64,000 nt of DNA from Diphasiastrum complanatum (GCA_029204225.1 CM055100.1:27356649-27420648); one strand, 5' to 3'; numbered from the stretch's first letter, positions 43,688-55,955 are shown. Notes: generated by a model from the letters alone, not told the origin. Numbers and translations are program-made.

Positions 43688-44425
43688 GGTGGGGGATACT
43701 ATTGGAGGGTTTGCGGATCCCAAGGCAACCCTAACCCTAGCTAATAAGTGAGAGAGATTTGACGCCCTGCTTGTGTAAGTCCAATCCGATGATCACATAG
43801 AGATTTGAATAATTAGAAAGTCAATAAAAGAACTTTAGGCCTTTTTGCAGGACTTTTAATGTCGCAAGGCCTAAATGTCAAGTTAGTGGATAAAGTTGGG
43901 TTTCCCTCCAATTTGGATGGTTCCCACTCTGTTTTAAATTTGAATAATTAGGGAGGCAGAAATGGACCAATAGGATTCAGAGGCCAGGGTCCTCCTCTCT
44001 ACTATAAAAAGGGACCAACTCGAGGTTCTCACACATGTACATATCTTCATTTCAATGAAGCAGATTGGTTCTCTTATGAAATGGATTTATGAATGTCCTT
44101 GCTCTCTCTCACTTTTCCTCCATCTCTCATGCTTTTATTGTGTTTGCTAATTGTTGGATCTGATTGTTATTGGGATTGCATGTTTTTATACTTTCTATGA
44201 GGAAAAAGAGTAAGCTATCTTCATTGTGGATCTAGTGTTAGTGGGTGTAGTGTTAATACTTAGGGTTAATGGATGTTAGAGTTAGATTTGAATTTTCCAT
44301 TCATGCTAAAATATGAACTATGTTATCGCTCTCATGGGAATGAATCTATGCATGACAACTAACTTCATCCCCTCGATGCTAGATTGATTAGATCTTGGGT
44401 TGAGGATAGGCAAGGAAAGAAACCC
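43688..44425 (+). repeat. Polypurine tract and probable 3' LTR of the large gypsy element
   Basis: GGTGGGGGA (43688-43696) precedes an LTR-like region with TATAAAAA at 44003-44010. The region ends near 44425, where copia gag begins. Part of it (about 44180-44425) has an inverted partner at 28385-28635, which supports a mobile origin. The start near 43697 lacks a clean TG, so limits are approximate. Confidence 0.6.
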
Positions 44426-44426
44426 A

Positions 44427-44681
44427 CTACAACCTTGCCTTAGATGAAGTACTCTTACCAACTTCCTTGAGAAGCTCATTGGTAACATTCATCTTTATCA
44501 TGTGTAGAGCCTTCTTCGCCCTCTTGTCATACCACACTTGATCTTGTTGTATTGATGGTATCTCAATATCCAAAACATTATTCATGTCAAGAAGTGATTC
44601 CATTCTCACTTTCCACAATGAATACTTACTTGAGGTAAGCTTATCATTGGCTTCCAACATGAATCCACTTGATATAGCCAT
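44427..44681 (-). pseudogene. Copia gag N-terminus, truncated
   Basis: SKYSLWKVRMESLLDMNNVL and MIKMNVTNELLKEVGKSTSS match the first 100 residues of the gag in copia element B (NYSIWKVRMESIMNMQDLME; IKMNVANELLREVG). It is cut at 44426 by the 3' end of the gypsy element. Together with the copia RNase H at 36025-36535 on the same strand, it may be the other end of one copia element into which the gypsy inserted. Confidence 0.85.
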
Positions 44682-45031
44682 GTAGCAATGACCTGATCCT
44701 CTCTTTCAACTTGTTTCAATGTACAAAGCACTCCTTTGAACAACAACAAATGTTTCAAAAGGAAATCACAAAGATATGAAACTTCTCAATTCTATTCTAG
44801 CACTTATACCAAGCAAATCAATACGTAGAATAGTGAAATCTTGATCAACCTATGATCTATCCTCAATCTAATGACTCTTGCTACTTCCTAAGATTGAAAC
44901 ACACTCAAATGATGTCCAACAACCTCACTATCTAGTTCATTTTCCACTTGCTAAATAGAAGAAGTGTGAGAGTTGATCTTCTCCTACTTTGTGTGTATGA
45001 TGTAGACTATTTCTTTATCTCTTTTTATAAA

Positions 45032-45034
45032 TGT

Positions 45035-45129
<95 letters not shown>
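45032..45129. repeat. Compound microsatellite (TG)n(GA)n
   Basis: TG repeats 45032-45059, followed by GA repeats to 45129. Confidence 0.97.
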
Positions 45130-45132
<3 letters not shown>

Positions 45133-45878
45133 GTGAGCTGTAATTCATCCAATGTGAGAGTTAGTCGTGCAAAAAAGAGTTCATATTTTTTATCCATTCA
45201 AGAGTATCCATTGTCATCTCATATCTCCATATTCATAAGTCAAAGTTGATCTAACTTTAGGATCAATGTTGATGGGGTCCTATAAGCTAATAGTTTAGGT
45301 AGGAAGCTTATTTCATACGTTATTTATCCTCTTTGTAGAAAATCAGGCCTACAATAGAGAACATCTATGATGGGTAAGACATAGATTACATGCAAGAGAC
45401 AAATAAATCTAGTATACTTGGGATCAGGTGTAAGGACTCATAATCTTTCTGTGGTGCCCTTATAATTTACTATGGAATTTAAAGAGGCCTTTTATAACCC
45501 TTGTGAATCATTTTGATTGCCTAATGATTAGATATTCTTTTGTCAATCAGTTTAAGTTCATATTACAATGTTATACTCATACACGGTGAAGAACATAGTC
45601 TCTTCTAGTTTGAAGTATCTTACAGAATTGGTCTCGTACAATAGCACATCTCACCTCACAAGTGATGTGTTGCAAAGAGAAAATTCTTTTCCATAACAAA
45701 CTAGTTCTCGCTCTCTCATGTGTCTCACAACTGGGTGAGCAAGTCATTCTCTGTACATGTGACGGCCTCACTTGAGGATGATGTGATCTAGAGACCGGGG
45801 CCCTTATTCTCTTATCCACAAGCGAGGGCAACAAGTCATTCTATGTGCAAGCTTTGGAACAGCCCGCGAGTATGACTA

Positions 45879-46162
45879 GATGTTAGGAGAGGTTATTGAG
45901 ATGTCATGATGTTATCATGAATGTTAATATCATGCCAACCCACTATTGTGATTAAAGGATTTCTTGTTTGAGAATGAGATGTTAGGAGAGGAGAATGAGA
46001 TGTCATGATGTTATCATGAATGTTAATATCACATGCCAACACACTATTTGATTAGAGGATTTCTTGTTTGAGAACGAGATGTTAGGAGAGGAGAATGAGA
46101 TGTCATGATGTTATCATGAATGTTAATATCACATGCCAACCCACTATTGTGATTAGAGGAGC
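45879..46162. repeat. Tandem repeat, about 2.8 units of 99-100 bp
   Basis: Units start at 45879, 45978 and 46078 with GATGTTAGGAGAGG and include GAGATGTCATGATGTTATCA and AATGTTAATATCA. Few differences between units. Confidence 0.93.
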
Positions 46163-46199
46163 TCAAGTAGAGATTGAGTGGACGTTTAGAATTTGTTCA

Positions 46200-46432
46200 C
46201 TTCAGAATGAGTTCGATGGGTTAGATGTGAACAAGTGTTTTGATGACTCCACGACTTGGAACTGACGTCATCTTAAAGGGGTGAGCTCTACATGGGAATT
46301 AGTGTTTTTGACAACTCCATCACCTAGAATCGACGTCACCTTGAAGGGGTGAGCTTTGATCATCGATGGATTAGAATGAGCATTTTTGATGATTCCAAGT
46401 GGAATCGACACTATCTTGAATGGGTGAGCTAT
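46200..46432. repeat. Diverged tandem repeat, units of about 68-75 bp
   Basis: GGGTGAGCT recurs at about 46279, 46347 and 46422. Each copy is preceded by a TGACGTCA-, CGACGTCA- or CGACACTA-like motif and TTGAA or TTAAA. More diverged than the adjacent 100-bp array. Confidence 0.75.
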
Positions 46433-47017
46433 GGGGGAAGGGTGAGAGTTACATATGAAGAGGCCCACGGGCCACCTTCTGGAAGCGCTGCCATTATGAT
46501 GGAAGCGCTTCCAACGAGGTGTCTAGCAAGGTCGGTGAAGGCAATTGAGCTCTTATTACTTCACCCGAAGCTCTTCTGCTCGAGCGCAGTCGCTTCCTAC
46601 GACATCTCATCAATTTACACGCAGATTTGCGTCTGCTCATGATGATTGTGAATATGAAGAGGATCGATTCCTACAATTCTTGTAGATTGAACAATTGTGG
46701 AGGCTGATGATACCTATCTGTGAGCAGGAAGCCATATACTCCAATTTGAGGTGCTATTGAAAGAGTGATTCACCCAGACGATGCGCATAAGGCTTTCTCA
46801 GCTGTGGCTTTGAGTATATAGTGCAACTAATGGTGTGCAGGCAGCTGCAATTAAACATGTTTGTTTAAGGTGAATCTGGAAAGCTTTGAGTATGGCAGGA
46901 ATATTAGCGCTTAGTGGCATCGGATTGAACAAAGAATTCTAGCTGATTTTTCTGATGGGTTGTTTTATAATTTTTGATAGGATTCAAGAAGTGGGCTGCA
47001 GCTTTAGGCTCTGTAAA
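46433..47017 (+). promoter_or_regulatory. Probable PEX10 upstream and 5' untranslated region
   Basis: Relatively GC-rich sequence (46470-46620) precedes the PEX10 start. No definite TATA box or initiator identified. Assigned by position. Confidence 0.35.
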
Positions 47018-50000
47018 ATGGGGGAAAATCAGAATAGAAATACTGGAAACAATCCTGTAGCAGTGATGAACCAGTTCCCACCAGCAGCACAGCCAGAAGT
47101 AATGAGGGCTGCAGAGAAGGATGAACACTACATTTCCCATCTGTGTGATGCCTGCTATAACGCATTTAGACATGCCTTTGGTTGGTATCTCTGGCTTCTT
47201 TGCGAACAATTCAATGAAAACCTTGCATTCTAGAAAAAAGAAACCCTAATTATGATGTCGAATTTTCTCCATTACGGTACAAGTGAGGATATTATTTCAT
47301 AGACTATTGAATGAACTGAAGATTTGATATAGTCTTGGGTTTTCAGGAACAAGACTGGCTGTGGCATATCAAAGTCAGGTGTGCCTTGCACTTTTTATAT
47401 TGTATCATTGCTGCAATGAATGTAGTCATACTTTTGCCATTAAGCATAAATATCTTTGGGACTTATTTTTTGGACATGTATCAGATCTTGGAAACCTTTG
47501 ACAAGGAGGAGGCTTCTTAGGTTCACTCAACTGAATAGTCTGCTTTTACTTACTTGTTGAAAGATAATTTGCACTGACATTTTATTTTGTTTGTCATGCT
47601 AGAATTTGCAAATTATTATCGTTGATTGATGCTGGTTATGCCAATTGTTGTAGACAAAGCTGGCAGGTCGAGTTTTGTATTACCTCCTCACGACAGGAGC
47701 TGGCTTGCAGACACTCGGTGAGGAATACTGCGACATTTCCCAGGTATGCATTCTCTAGCCCCTGGAGAATTGACATTCTGCCTCAACAATAAAAGCTGGG
47801 AATTCGCTTTGCAGAAATTGTGGATCTTAAAGCTTTCTTGCAGTTGCACACAGATGGGTAGACTTTGTGAGCATCATGCAGAGGACATGGAGTAAATGTT
47901 CTCCCACGACTAGTTCAATGTTGGAATTTTGAGCTTGTATGGGTTTTCAAGTCACTTAAAAAAGGAACGACCAGTGCTTGGATTATGTGAGATTAGACAT
48001 AAAAACCAAGATTGGAATTTTTTAAAATTTCTTCTTGACCACCCAATATATTTACCCAGAGATACTGAGTCCAGCCAAGCAAATGAACCACATCACAACG
48101 CCCAAGCACATCTTATATAGGGGGTATCAGCAAATCGAGAATTTGTGTATTTGTTCCTAAACCATGTACAGTCCGACACAGGAGTCATAGCCATAAGTTC
48201 ATTCTCACATGGTGGAGTGTATATCTTGTTTAAGAAGACTTAAATTGTTAAACTTCCAATTGAAAGATGAAATGCCAATGGTTTGTATATAAGTTTTCAC
48301 TTTCGCAAAAATTACTCTACACAATTTGGCCTTGAAAACCTTTCAGTTCTGATGGCCTGAAGTAGATTGTAGTTGAGAGGCACATCTTAATTTCATGCGT
48401 GTGGGCAATAGATGCTTGAAAATGACCTTAAAACATGAAGTACATCCTTATTTCACACATGTGGGCAATAAATGCTTCAAAATGGCCTCAAATCATGAAA
48501 CAATCAAGCATCTTACCAGTTTGAAGTTGTAACTTGCTTGAATAACTTGTGTTGTGGCATATATAAGTGGTACGAGTTCTTAATGATGCAGTCTCATACA
48601 TGTGAAACTATGTTCACACATGTGATTAGAAAAAGACATGTTTCAACGCCAAACTATGACCATGTGATTGTGTTTTTTGTTGCTTCTACATATATGGATG
48701 CAATTATTGTGCTCTCCATTGGCTGTAAATTCTGTAAAAAGTGGAAAAATACCCAATTTTAGGGTTTTTCACACAATATGATACATTTGAAGTTTCTAGG
48801 CTTCCTATCCTCTTTCCTTATAGTTTTAGCACATTTGTAGAGTGTCCATCAACACACAATAATAGTATTATGTTTTTCCAGGCCTTTCTCCCTAGTCTCT
48901 CATCTATGAAGAAATTAACAACACACCACCCATCTTAGGGCTTTCTCCATGTGCTACACCACAAAGCAACATTCTCTATCTTTTTTTCTCAAACATCAGT
49001 AGATACACACAAGATCCAACCTTGCTTATATTGAATGAAGAAAATGTCATGCTAATTTGTGTTTTCAGTTGCTCACACAATAGATCTCCACAAGCATGAG
49101 GAACTAGATGAAGTAGATAGCACCTATACAAATTTCATACATGAGAACCCTAATCGGCACACATAATCAAGAACACACTTTATTGAATAAGAGAGAGAAA
49201 GAAAGAAATATCTATCAATGTCTTTGTTACCAACAAGTATATCAAGAGTATGTGATCCTTAGATATGAATGTGTTGTTTGCTTGACAAGCTATAACACTT
49301 GCATGGTTCAGGTTGCTGTTTCAACACAATTGCCTGCATCACCAGCAAGGAGACTACTGCTAGTATTCTACCATACAGTGCTTCCATACGTCTTGGACCG
49401 CTTGAGGTGAGCATTTTGATGGGGTGTGAAAGAGTTAATGTATTTCTTCATAGAACTTTCAGGAACTTTTTTTTGAATTCTAGTATGTTTTTGATCTTTT
49501 ATTGGCATCCTATTGACCAAGAGAGTTTGGTTCAAGGCACAACACAAGAAGCTTCTTGTTGGATGCGCTTTATGATTTTTGTTAACCCTATAAAAGAAAC
49601 ACTTTATGGACCAATTCTTGATAGCGGTTGACTAGCCTTAACGTGGAACACCATATAGAAAGGTTTAAGACTTGCTCACCATGCAGTGCAAATGTCATAG
49701 TGACCAATTGAATACAATGTTCATAACGTGGAAATTTATTGGCTCGTTATGATCTTGCTTTTGAAGCTTTAGTTTAGTTCCACACTTTAGTAATTTCCCT
49801 CCAGAAATTCACCGCGTATCAATGATTATTGGCCTTTTTAAGAAAGTGCAACTTATGCAATAATCGATCATTGACAAAGTTACATAAGGAATCACCATTT
49901 TCTCTAAGATCGTTTCTTTGACCCAAAACGAATGGTCAAGACTGGAAGTAGTGGTACTAAAATGACATGTATGCTCTTTACCTTCCAATGTAAAACCTCA

Positions 50001-53000
50001 ATCAAAGAAGTCTTACTACATGAGGGCAATTCAACCAACTGCATACAAGGAGTAGTACCCGACTTCTTTGGCTACATCCCCTGGTTTTTGGCACCAGTAG
50101 CCAAGATTTTCTTTTCAAGCCTTCACATAAGACTCATTCTTTGGCTTCTTATTTGTAATCAATCTGCTAGTAGTGTTACGAGTAAAGTTTATGGTAGCTT
50201 TCCCTTGCTTCTGTTGAAAAATCTCCACATCAGGGTTATTGTGTTGTTGTTGCGCTTTCTGCAAGGGAGTCGTAGAGTTTAGAAATACAGAAGCTATCCT
50301 CCAATGATTGCAACACATTGTGGCGACACCCATTCTGAAAATTGTCTGATAGTCGCTATAGAAATTGTAACCTAGCTAGCATAGAATCTATATTGGGTAC
50401 CTTAATTCACGAGTCTACTAATTATGTCCATAATCATCTTAACTGCTACATCCCATTTGACATGTAATAAGTTTACAATAACATTTGAGTCATCAACTAA
50501 CAACAACCACGAAAGAGTTTGTATGAAAATTTTGGCATGTTGTTAGCTTCAATGGAGATTCCACCACCGAGAGGTTGCCTTCACCTTTAGGAGGATAAGT
50601 GCAAGCAAAATCTTCTTCCTTAGGTATGGCTTGAAAGTAGAATAGTTGTTCAATTTGTGAGCCAATCCTCCATCACGTTCGACCTCTTATCCTTCTTCTC
50701 CCTTGAAAAACATTTAGGTTGGAAGCAGAGCATTGTAGTGCCTAGTGAGTGTGTTATGGCACGAAAGTTGATGGATTGTGAAGCTATTTGATTTGAATTA
50801 TCCACCATAACAAATGAGAGCTTAGAGAGCTTGAGTGAGAAGTGAGCAGTGAGAGTGATAAAATAGCACAAAGCAAGTGTTATTGAAGCTCGAGTAGAAC
50901 ATAATGCCTATCTAATGGCTCAGTAGCTTAGGCTATTGAAACATGATGTTGCATAGATGTTCTACAATAGAAAGTAGCATAACTGATCTGTAAGATGACG
51001 ACATGCACAAATGTGCACCTGTAGGCTGCGTGTGGCATCCCAGTCCCACTGCCTAGTCGCCCGCCATCCCTGTGATCCTAGAACACTGGTTCCAAGGGAC
51101 TAGTAGACAATGGGCAGCATAAGCTTATCTTCCTTCAACATCAGTGCTCTCACTTACTTATGGGACAATTCATTGAAACTTCAACTTAGGGAGCCTACGC
51201 TCACCGAGTTTCAATTATGGGAGGCATTACATTGCCAACCTTTTCCAGGTTGCGATGCTTACAAAATTCGGAAACCCTCCCTTAAGGGGAGCAACCCTTA
51301 AGTTGGTGGATTTGTCAGAACCATGCTCTGTTACCATGTTAGAGTTCGACAATACAAAACAACATAATCGATCTAGAAGATTACAACATGCACAAATACG
51401 CACCCAAAGGCCACGCATGGGATCCCATTCCCACCACCTAGCCATCCGCCTAGCCACTTGCCATCCCTTTGATCCCGAATGGCTGGTACTAGGGGACTAG
51501 GAGATAGTGGGCAACGGAAGCTTGGCTCCCTTCAGCATCATTGCTCTCACTTATGGGACAAGTCATTGGAACTTTAACTTAGGGAGCTTGCATTCACCAA
51601 GTTTCCGTTATGGGAGGCATTTCATCGCCACCTTTCTCCTAGTTATGATGGTTACAAAATTCCAATAGGTGTACCGAGGACTAACCATGTGGCAATCACA
51701 CATGCTATATATAAGTGAGATAGGTTGTTGAAATATAATGCCTATTCTACCCTTGATTGCTAGGTGAATAAATTTAATGTAAGTTGTACAAATGCAATGG
51801 GGGCCATCATTTGTAAACACATTGTAACCCCCTTTTGTAACTTTAGCAAGTAATTGTAAGTGGGCCCAATTTGCCTTAGAAACGTGGTGACAATTTCCAT
51901 GCATGTACTTGAGGAGTTAGGATGACTAGCAGCCTCCACGTCTAGTCTCTAATGCTCATACATAATTTTTGGAGTCTGGCACAACCAAGGGGAACTTAAA
52001 TAATCCTTTGTGTTTTTGGTGCTCTTCATCATTTCCTAAGCTTTCTCTACCTTCCATGATTTGTCTTCTATAGGAGTTAACATACTCCATAGTTAGGCCT
52101 TATTTTTGTCATGGTATTAGAGTAGGCCATAGTAACTAATGAGGGAGAGAACGTTTTAGATCAGATCTTGCTGCAAATTAGGATCTTTTTTAAGCTTTTA
52201 AGTTGTCAATCTTGAGAAAGGGAGCATATTTTCTACATAGGTCAAGTTGTAGTTAGCACAATTGGAGAGCACTCATCAAAGGGAAGACAACCATACCAAA
52301 TTTGTTGATTTTGGTTGAAGGTTCTAGAAGCTTCTTGGAACAACTTCAACTTTCAAGTAGGCCACACTTTCTACTAGGAGATTAGAGTAAGGTGCTAGGT
52401 GGATTTTGGGTAAGGGCTAGCAGGGCCATACCATGTGGAAGCTTAAAGATATAGCTATTGGGTATTCATGAAGTGGCATAATACCCTAGTTGTGTTCAAA
52501 CCCTAGTTTTTGGAAGTGTCTTGTGTTTACTTTAAGAACTAAGAATGCTAGTCTCAGTGAGAGTCGTCTACTTGGTAAGTAGACTTGATGGTGCAAGTTA
52601 CGGTGTTGAAATTCCAAATGCAAAACAATCTTATGGATACAAGATATTGGAGATAAATTACTGTGGGCAAGAGCCTTTTCCTCAATTTGAGCATGTCAGA
52701 AGTCACACAGAGTCATCGGTCTTTTGTGGAGGATAGCATATGCTCACATATGACATGCCAAGGGACCAACGTGTGGGAGACTCTTAGGTGCATGTTTGAG
52801 ATTGTTAATACAACAAGGGTCCTTTACTTGAAGAGCGGATCTCACACCCCCAAGACAGACTCAGGCGATTCAATTACTGAACACATTATGAAAGTCAAGG
52901 GTCTTTGACATTAGCTTGCTGCTGTGTTGCAGCGGATCACGATCCGTTGTAAAAACGATCTGGATCGTGCGATCCGGATCGCCAACGATCCGGGACCAAA

Positions 53001-54516
53001 AACCTTGTCCCGGATCGTAAAAAAATTTGCAAATTTTTTTGTCATTGTGGAGGGATCCACAACTAGTTGCAATCCAAATGACCAATGAATAGCAACAGAA
53101 ATACTGAGGCAGATACAAATGAAATGATTAGCTAATGTTATATCTGCAAATCCGTATCTGCAAAACCAATTTGCTTCAGTATCTAATAAAGTGACTAGCA
53201 AATGTTGGGGGTTAACTATCTGAAACCAAGCAATAGAACCGCTCTTTTGAAATCCTTTCACATGATACCCCATATTGGCAGGTTTGAAATAAAAAAAAAA
53301 CAAAAAAAATTGCGTTCCGGGAAACCCTAATGGGAAATCCCGGATCGTGTTCCGGAACGCAGGCTGCACCTTTGGCTTGCTGGTATTGGAGAGAGTACCA
53401 TTGATATGGATGTGGTGCCTATAGTTTTGAATGACCTTTATAGGCTTATCAAAACTATGTCATAATGATCTGAGACCTCCCTCATTTGAGGATATACGTG
53501 GTCTACTATAGGAGGAGACGAAGATGAAAATCCTCTCAAAAAGGGAAGATTATGTGAAGCATGCCTTTGCTTCTAAGGAGCGATGTGGCAAAAGCCATAA
53601 GAAAGGGAAAGTGTTAGAACTCCATAAATCATAATATGGGTGGACAAGCTAACCCATGACCTCCCTCATACTGGATGGGATGCTCATTGCTCTACCATTC
53701 AGCTATCCCACCTGTTGATAGTTTGTCTAGAGTTTGGATACCCCCTCAAGCCACACTCGGTTGGTGTCCTAGCACCAGGTGGTATAACCCTAATCAACAC
53801 ATGGAGACAAGAGCAGATCTGATGTTGGCTAGAAAAACTTCGCAATAGAAGTTGTGGTTGTTGAAGGTAGTATGTGAGCGAGTAGATGTGCGTTGATGGC
53901 TACTTCTTGCAGAAGCTCTCATAATTTGTCAACATTGTCTCTAGATGTTTGAGAATAATGTTTGCATCATCCTTTGAGTAAAACTCTACATCGATTTGAG
54001 GTTGACTTGTGGGAAAGAAAGAAGTAACACTTGAGTATTGGAATTGGTGAAATGACATGTCTCACTCCCTTCTATCAGCAATGCAATACATCTTTGATCC
54101 TCATACATTATCACAAAATAGGTGTGGTTGATTGATCTTGGAAGAGGCAACAATATCTCCCTCTAATCTTGTATATATTGGACAATGAAAAAAATGTTCC
54201 TTCATCTCCACCTCACCCAAAGAACCCAACTAGCTGAACCCTTACAAAAAAGAGCAATGAGCTTTCTACAAAGAACTCAAGAGTAATGAAATCAAGATTT
54301 CATGTGTCAATAGCAACTAGTGTATTTATACTAATATGGAGGACTGATGGAATCTCTAGGAAGCTACTAAATTGGGGTTAAGACCCCCCAACCTTATCTA
54401 GACTTAGGAAGTATTGGGAATGAGCTGGATATGTAAAAGTATCCTTGCATGACCGTGGGGGCATAAAATGTTGGAATGATTAACAATGATATTGCGTGTG
54501 TGCATGTGGACATGTG

Positions 54517-54582
<66 letters not shown>

Positions 54583-55026
54583 AATGTTGTTGTTTATGAG
54601 ATAGTAAGGCCAAGTTTTTGGTAGGGTATAGTACGAGAGACATTTGTTTAGCGCTCATTTGTAACCTCTCAATCTTTGACTTTGCTCAACACTATTTTGC
54701 AGTTCTAGAGCAGCTGCACGAGGAATGATGTTAGCAAATCAAAGTTTATATGAAGAGTCATTGCCTAACAATAATCCTTCGACAAGCATGCAAAGGGACT
54801 CGTCAACAAATGATCATGTTTCATATTCTCAGCAATCTCAAGCTTCAAGAATGCCATCATCCATTCAAGATCCTTCCATTATAGAAATGAGTTACCAGTC
54901 TTTGCAAACCAACAACACTTATAGTGCGAGAAGAGTGAGAGAATCCGTTTCAATGCAGAGATTCCACTCAGCATGGGTGTTAGGCCTTCAACATTGGTCC
55001 TTGGTATATTCCTACTTCATGCCAAG
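47018..55026 (+). CDS. PEX10: Peroxisome biogenesis factor 10, first five exons; 3' part not found
   Basis: Five exons join in frame with GT-AG borders: 47018-47180, 47347-47378, 47654-47743, 49312-49406 and 54703-55026 (last donor AAG|GTCTAA tentative). Together they encode the N-terminal Pex2/Pex12-type domain of plant PEX10: AAQPEVMRAAEKDEHY, ACYNAFRHAFG, TRLAVAYQ, KLAGRVLYYLLTTGAG, LQTLGEEYCDI, SPARRLLLVFYHTVLPYVL and DRL-SSRAAARG. A Ser/Asn/Gln-rich linker follows. PEX10 is a peroxisomal membrane RING ubiquitin ligase that, with PEX2 and PEX12, recycles the import receptor PEX5. The remaining transmembrane segments and the RING finger are not seen between 55027 and 64000, so they lie past the window or are lost. 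Start chosen at MGENQNRN, the first ATG close to the conserved core. Introns are 166, 275, 1568 and 5296 bp. Confidence 0.88.
47744..49311 (+). other. PEX10 intron 3
   Basis: Non-coding, 1568 bp. It contains a small diverged tandem duplication of about 64 bp at 48378-48500 (GTGGGCAATA.ATGCTT repeated). Confidence 0.75.
49930..50740 (-). pseudogene. Decayed gypsy gag in PEX10 intron 4
   Basis: 50650-50740 on the minus strand reads LCFQPKCFSREKKDKRSNVM then EDWLTN. This parallels LGFQPELFSGEKKEKKPEIV then DDWLTKW in the gag-protease element at 33173-33481. Pieces down to 49930 resemble its later gag (a cysteine-rich, Q-N-x-C region), but they are heavily broken. Confidence 0.7.
50975..51667. 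repeat. Tandem duplication, two diverged units of about 385-393 bp
   Basis: ACATGCACAAAT at 51001 and 51386, GGGAGGCATT near 51221 and 51613, and TTACAAAATTC at 51259 and 51652 define the offset. It lies inside PEX10 intron 4. Origin unknown. Confidence 0.8.
51668..52500. other. PEX10 intron 4, nothing recognised
   Basis: AT-rich sequence without a protein or repeat signal that I can support. The end may be the leader of the copia gag that follows. Confidence 0.4.
52663..53640 (+). pseudogene. Copia gag interrupted by a 453-bp insertion
   Basis: 52663-52913 reads VWETLRCMFEIVNTTRVLYL and SGDSITEHIMKVKGL, the UBN2-type copia gag. After the insertion (52922-53374) it resumes at 53375 with LAGIGESTIDMDVVPIVLND L, then PPSFEDI and EETKMKILSKREDYVKHAFA. 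The join across the insertion restores the usual gag sequence order once one GCTTGCTG copy is removed. A few independent stops show that this gag was already dead or has since decayed. Confidence 0.82.
52922..53374. mobile_element. Short structured insertion with 8-bp target duplication (hAT-like MITE candidate)
   Basis: A 453-bp block flanked by GCTTGCTG on both sides (52914-52921 and 53375-53382), splitting copia gag. Its ends share TGCAGC and ACGATCCG in inverted orientation. It holds several perfect inverted repeats: CGATCCGGGAC/GTCCCGGATCG (52986-52996 and 53007-53017), a 22-bp palindrome (53019-53040) and GCGTTCCGG/CCGGAACGC (53312-53320 and 53352-53360). There is no coding content. Eight-bp duplications are typical of hAT transposons. 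Confidence 0.7.
53650..54515. other. PEX10 intron 4, end of copia debris, nothing else recognised
   Basis: No intact frames. The region runs to a GA microsatellite. Confidence 0.4.
54519..54580. repeat. (GA)n microsatellite
   Basis: Pure GA run of about 62 bp, 120 bp before PEX10 exon 5. Confidence 0.96.
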
Positions 55027-55955
55027 GTCTAAAGCATTTTATGTTAGGTTTTTAAAAGGAATTGGATGTTGATGAGATGACAAGAAGTCTACCAATTTTT
55101 TGTTTAATTTTGTCATTTTTATTAATCATTAAATCCTTCGAATGTCTGAAATAGGCTTTACTATGCATATGGTCTATATTTGATCTTTAGGATGGATTTA
55201 TTTATTGGTCATGCTGTAAAGTTTATGTATACATTCTGGGTACACAGAAGCGTAAATTAATCAATAATAGAAGACCTCGTAGTGCCCTTCTATAGAGGAA
55301 TCTTGCTATTGAGGCACTCCTAGGAGGAAGCAACTAAGACTTTGAATTTCCTATATTTCTTGGAGGAAATAGGGACTTTATATGATTGGCTTTGCTCATT
55401 ACTTGCTTCCATCGTGGTTGCGCCTATCTTCACCTAAGTAGAAGTGATGAAACTTAGCACATTGGCCTTTGTATAATTGTACAAAAGCTAATGTGGACGT
55501 GTATACATTTGACATGCACCTATTTTGGGAGCTGATGACATGAGTAGGGATGTCATAGCATTCAATCCACAAGCTATGCATGATGGGCTTGATGTGCTGA
55601 TAGTTTGTGGGGTCCACCCCACACAATTGAAGATTGTCTCCCTTTTGTTATCTTCAACTAATGCATAGACGGAACATTGCGTTGAAGATTGCATGTCTCC
55701 TTTGTTATGTTGAGTACTATTCCATACATGACATTGATGTATACCCGTGAGGGCACACAAATATCATAGACACTAGAGTTGCTTACGTTTGTCGTCATAT
55801 ACCTGTGTAGTAGCCACGGGGGTCAGAGCGGTGCAAGGGGGAGACCAGGGGGAGCTAGCTCCCTCCTCTTTTTTGGAGCCATAATGAGGTGGAGCGTGGA
55901 GCAGCGTGGAGGTGGAGCGAAGGTCGAGGAGCATCTAGGATGCCATCTCCATGAG
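55027..55955. other. Sequence after PEX10 exon 5, no further exon recognised
   Basis: I searched for the PEX10 membrane part and RING finger in all plus frames and saw nothing convincing. From about 55815 the sequence becomes G-rich, like the 5' region of LINE 1 (60783-61310). Confidence 0.5.

Larger units (their letters stand above)
36547..44425 (+). mobile_element. Large Ty3/gypsy element with an extra downstream ORF, 5' truncated
   Basis: The plus strand shows late gag or spacer (36547-37160), RT (37240-38110), RNase H (38179-38696), integrase (38790-39982), about 0.9 kb of untranslated sequence, a long additional reading frame (40859-43627), a polypurine-like tract (43688-43696) and an LTR-like 3' end. 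No matching 5' LTR is found to the left: the element starts abruptly next to a copia RNase H. The layout, with a large frame after pol, resembles the Athila/Tat branch of plant gypsy elements. Most in-frame stops are TAG. Confidence 0.8.

Noticed and set aside
55220-55330. Possible PEX10 exon reading roughly YVYILGTQKRKLINN with RRPRS
   Set aside because: Similarity to the PEX10 segment after the membrane part is weak. There is no supported acceptor or phase, and neighbouring conserved residues are absent.
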